From the NCBI GenBank assembly GCA_022447165.1, contig JAKVBR010000100.1:1-6362 (forward strand): a stretch of 6,362 nucleotides of DNA, in the 5' to 3' direction. The DNA is from Phycisphaerales bacterium. Lineage in GTDB: Bacteria; Planctomycetota; Phycisphaerae; Phycisphaerales; SM1A02. Below the pieces are notes generated by a model, which had not been told where the DNA came from, made no database searches, and saw only the letters and a program-made list of their open reading frames with translations. A program made the translations under genes and the position numbers. Position 1 is the stretch's first letter. Every line of letters begins with the position of its first letter. Below are positions 5,985 through 6,362 of this stretch, in pieces.

Positions 5985-6362
5985 TTATTCTGGGTTATGT
6001 TGAGTGAATGCAGTTAGATATTGAGCGATGATTTTAGTTTCAAAAACAAGTAATAAAATGGCATTCAAAAGGAACGAAAATAAGAGAGGACGAACCTCAA
6101 ATCGAGCCACGTAGTATAGCAAGGAAGACGCCCCAAGTGCAGCAAAGAATCGAACAAACGAGGTCACAGACCATAAAGTTGCGAGGGTCGCAATAGGTCG
6201 TTTTTTACGCGGTGAAAACAGGGTTAAAAGCGTCACTGAAACGATAAAAATGACGCCAGATTCAAGGAGTCCAGCGTTGGTGATTTCAGCGTCCATTTTG
6301 AGGAGTTTTGTACCGCCAAACCACGTGAGCCCAGCGAGGGCGCAGGCGCAAAATTGGGCAAC
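5985..6362 (-). CDS. atpI: AtpI-like membrane protein, 5' end cut by window edge
   Basis: A small membrane protein just upstream of atpB. The frame remains open without a stop from the TAA at 5985-5987 to the right edge, giving at least 125 codons. An ATG at 6296 exists, but it has no ribosome binding site, and the upstream residues look like a further membrane helix (AQFCACALAGLTWFGGTKLL), so the gene most likely starts outside the window. Three more hydrophobic segments follow: GLLESGVIFIVSVTLLTLF, the ATLWSVTSFVRFFAALGASSLLYY region, and LLFSFLLNAILLLVFETK. Position, size and about four helices fit AtpI (UncI), a poorly conserved protein that assists c-ring assembly. The family call rests mainly on context, as I see no diagnostic motif. 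Confidence 0.6.
   Translation of the reverse strand, partial: VAQFCACALAGLTWFGGTKLLKMDAEITNAGLLESGVIFIVSVTLLTLFSPRKKRPIATLATLWSVTSFVRFFAALGASSLLYYVARFEVRPLLFSFLLNAILLLVFETKIIAQYLTAFTQHNPE

Overview
All seven genes in this 6.4-kb window read from the minus strand, so transcription runs from the right edge to the left edge. The right two thirds is a bacterial F-type ATP synthase cluster. In transcription order it holds an atpI-like membrane protein (cut by the right edge), atpB (a), atpE (c), atpF (b), atpH (delta) and atpA (alpha). After atpA comes a clear intrinsic terminator (about 1805-1838). The genes for the gamma, beta and epsilon subunits, which often follow atpA, are not in the window, so the operon appears to be split.

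The left third is a second transcription unit. It has a HAL2-type 3'(2'),5'-bisphosphate nucleotidase (PAP phosphatase), then, after 3 nt, an SLC13/DASS-type permease whose 3' end is cut by the left edge. PAP is the by-product of PAPS-dependent sulfation or sulfate reduction, and one branch of these permeases carries sulfate. The pair therefore suggests a small sulfate-handling operon; this is inference.

The organism is a bacterium of intermediate GC content. The H+-type c subunit carries an N-terminal signal-peptide-like extension, the a subunit has a His-rich tail and the mitochondrial arrangement of the polar His/Glu pair, and the nucleotidase is of the long, eukaryote-like HAL2 type. Together these loosely suggest a marine Planctomycetota or PVC-type lineage, but the sequence alone does not prove it.

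The most interesting non-coding feature is a perfect 11-bp hairpin capped by a UUCG tetraloop and followed by U5, lying between atpE and atpF. It looks like an intrinsic terminator inside the operon and could raise c-subunit mRNA relative to the genes downstream. Other points: GTG starts for atpH and atpA, a ribosome binding site that moves the atpF start to 4569, a delta subunit about 20 residues longer than usual at its C-terminus, and a 95-nt atpB-atpE spacer with a small hairpin. No mobile element, CRISPR array, rRNA or tRNA was seen. Apart from the operon split and the hairpin, the region is mostly ordinary housekeeping sequence.
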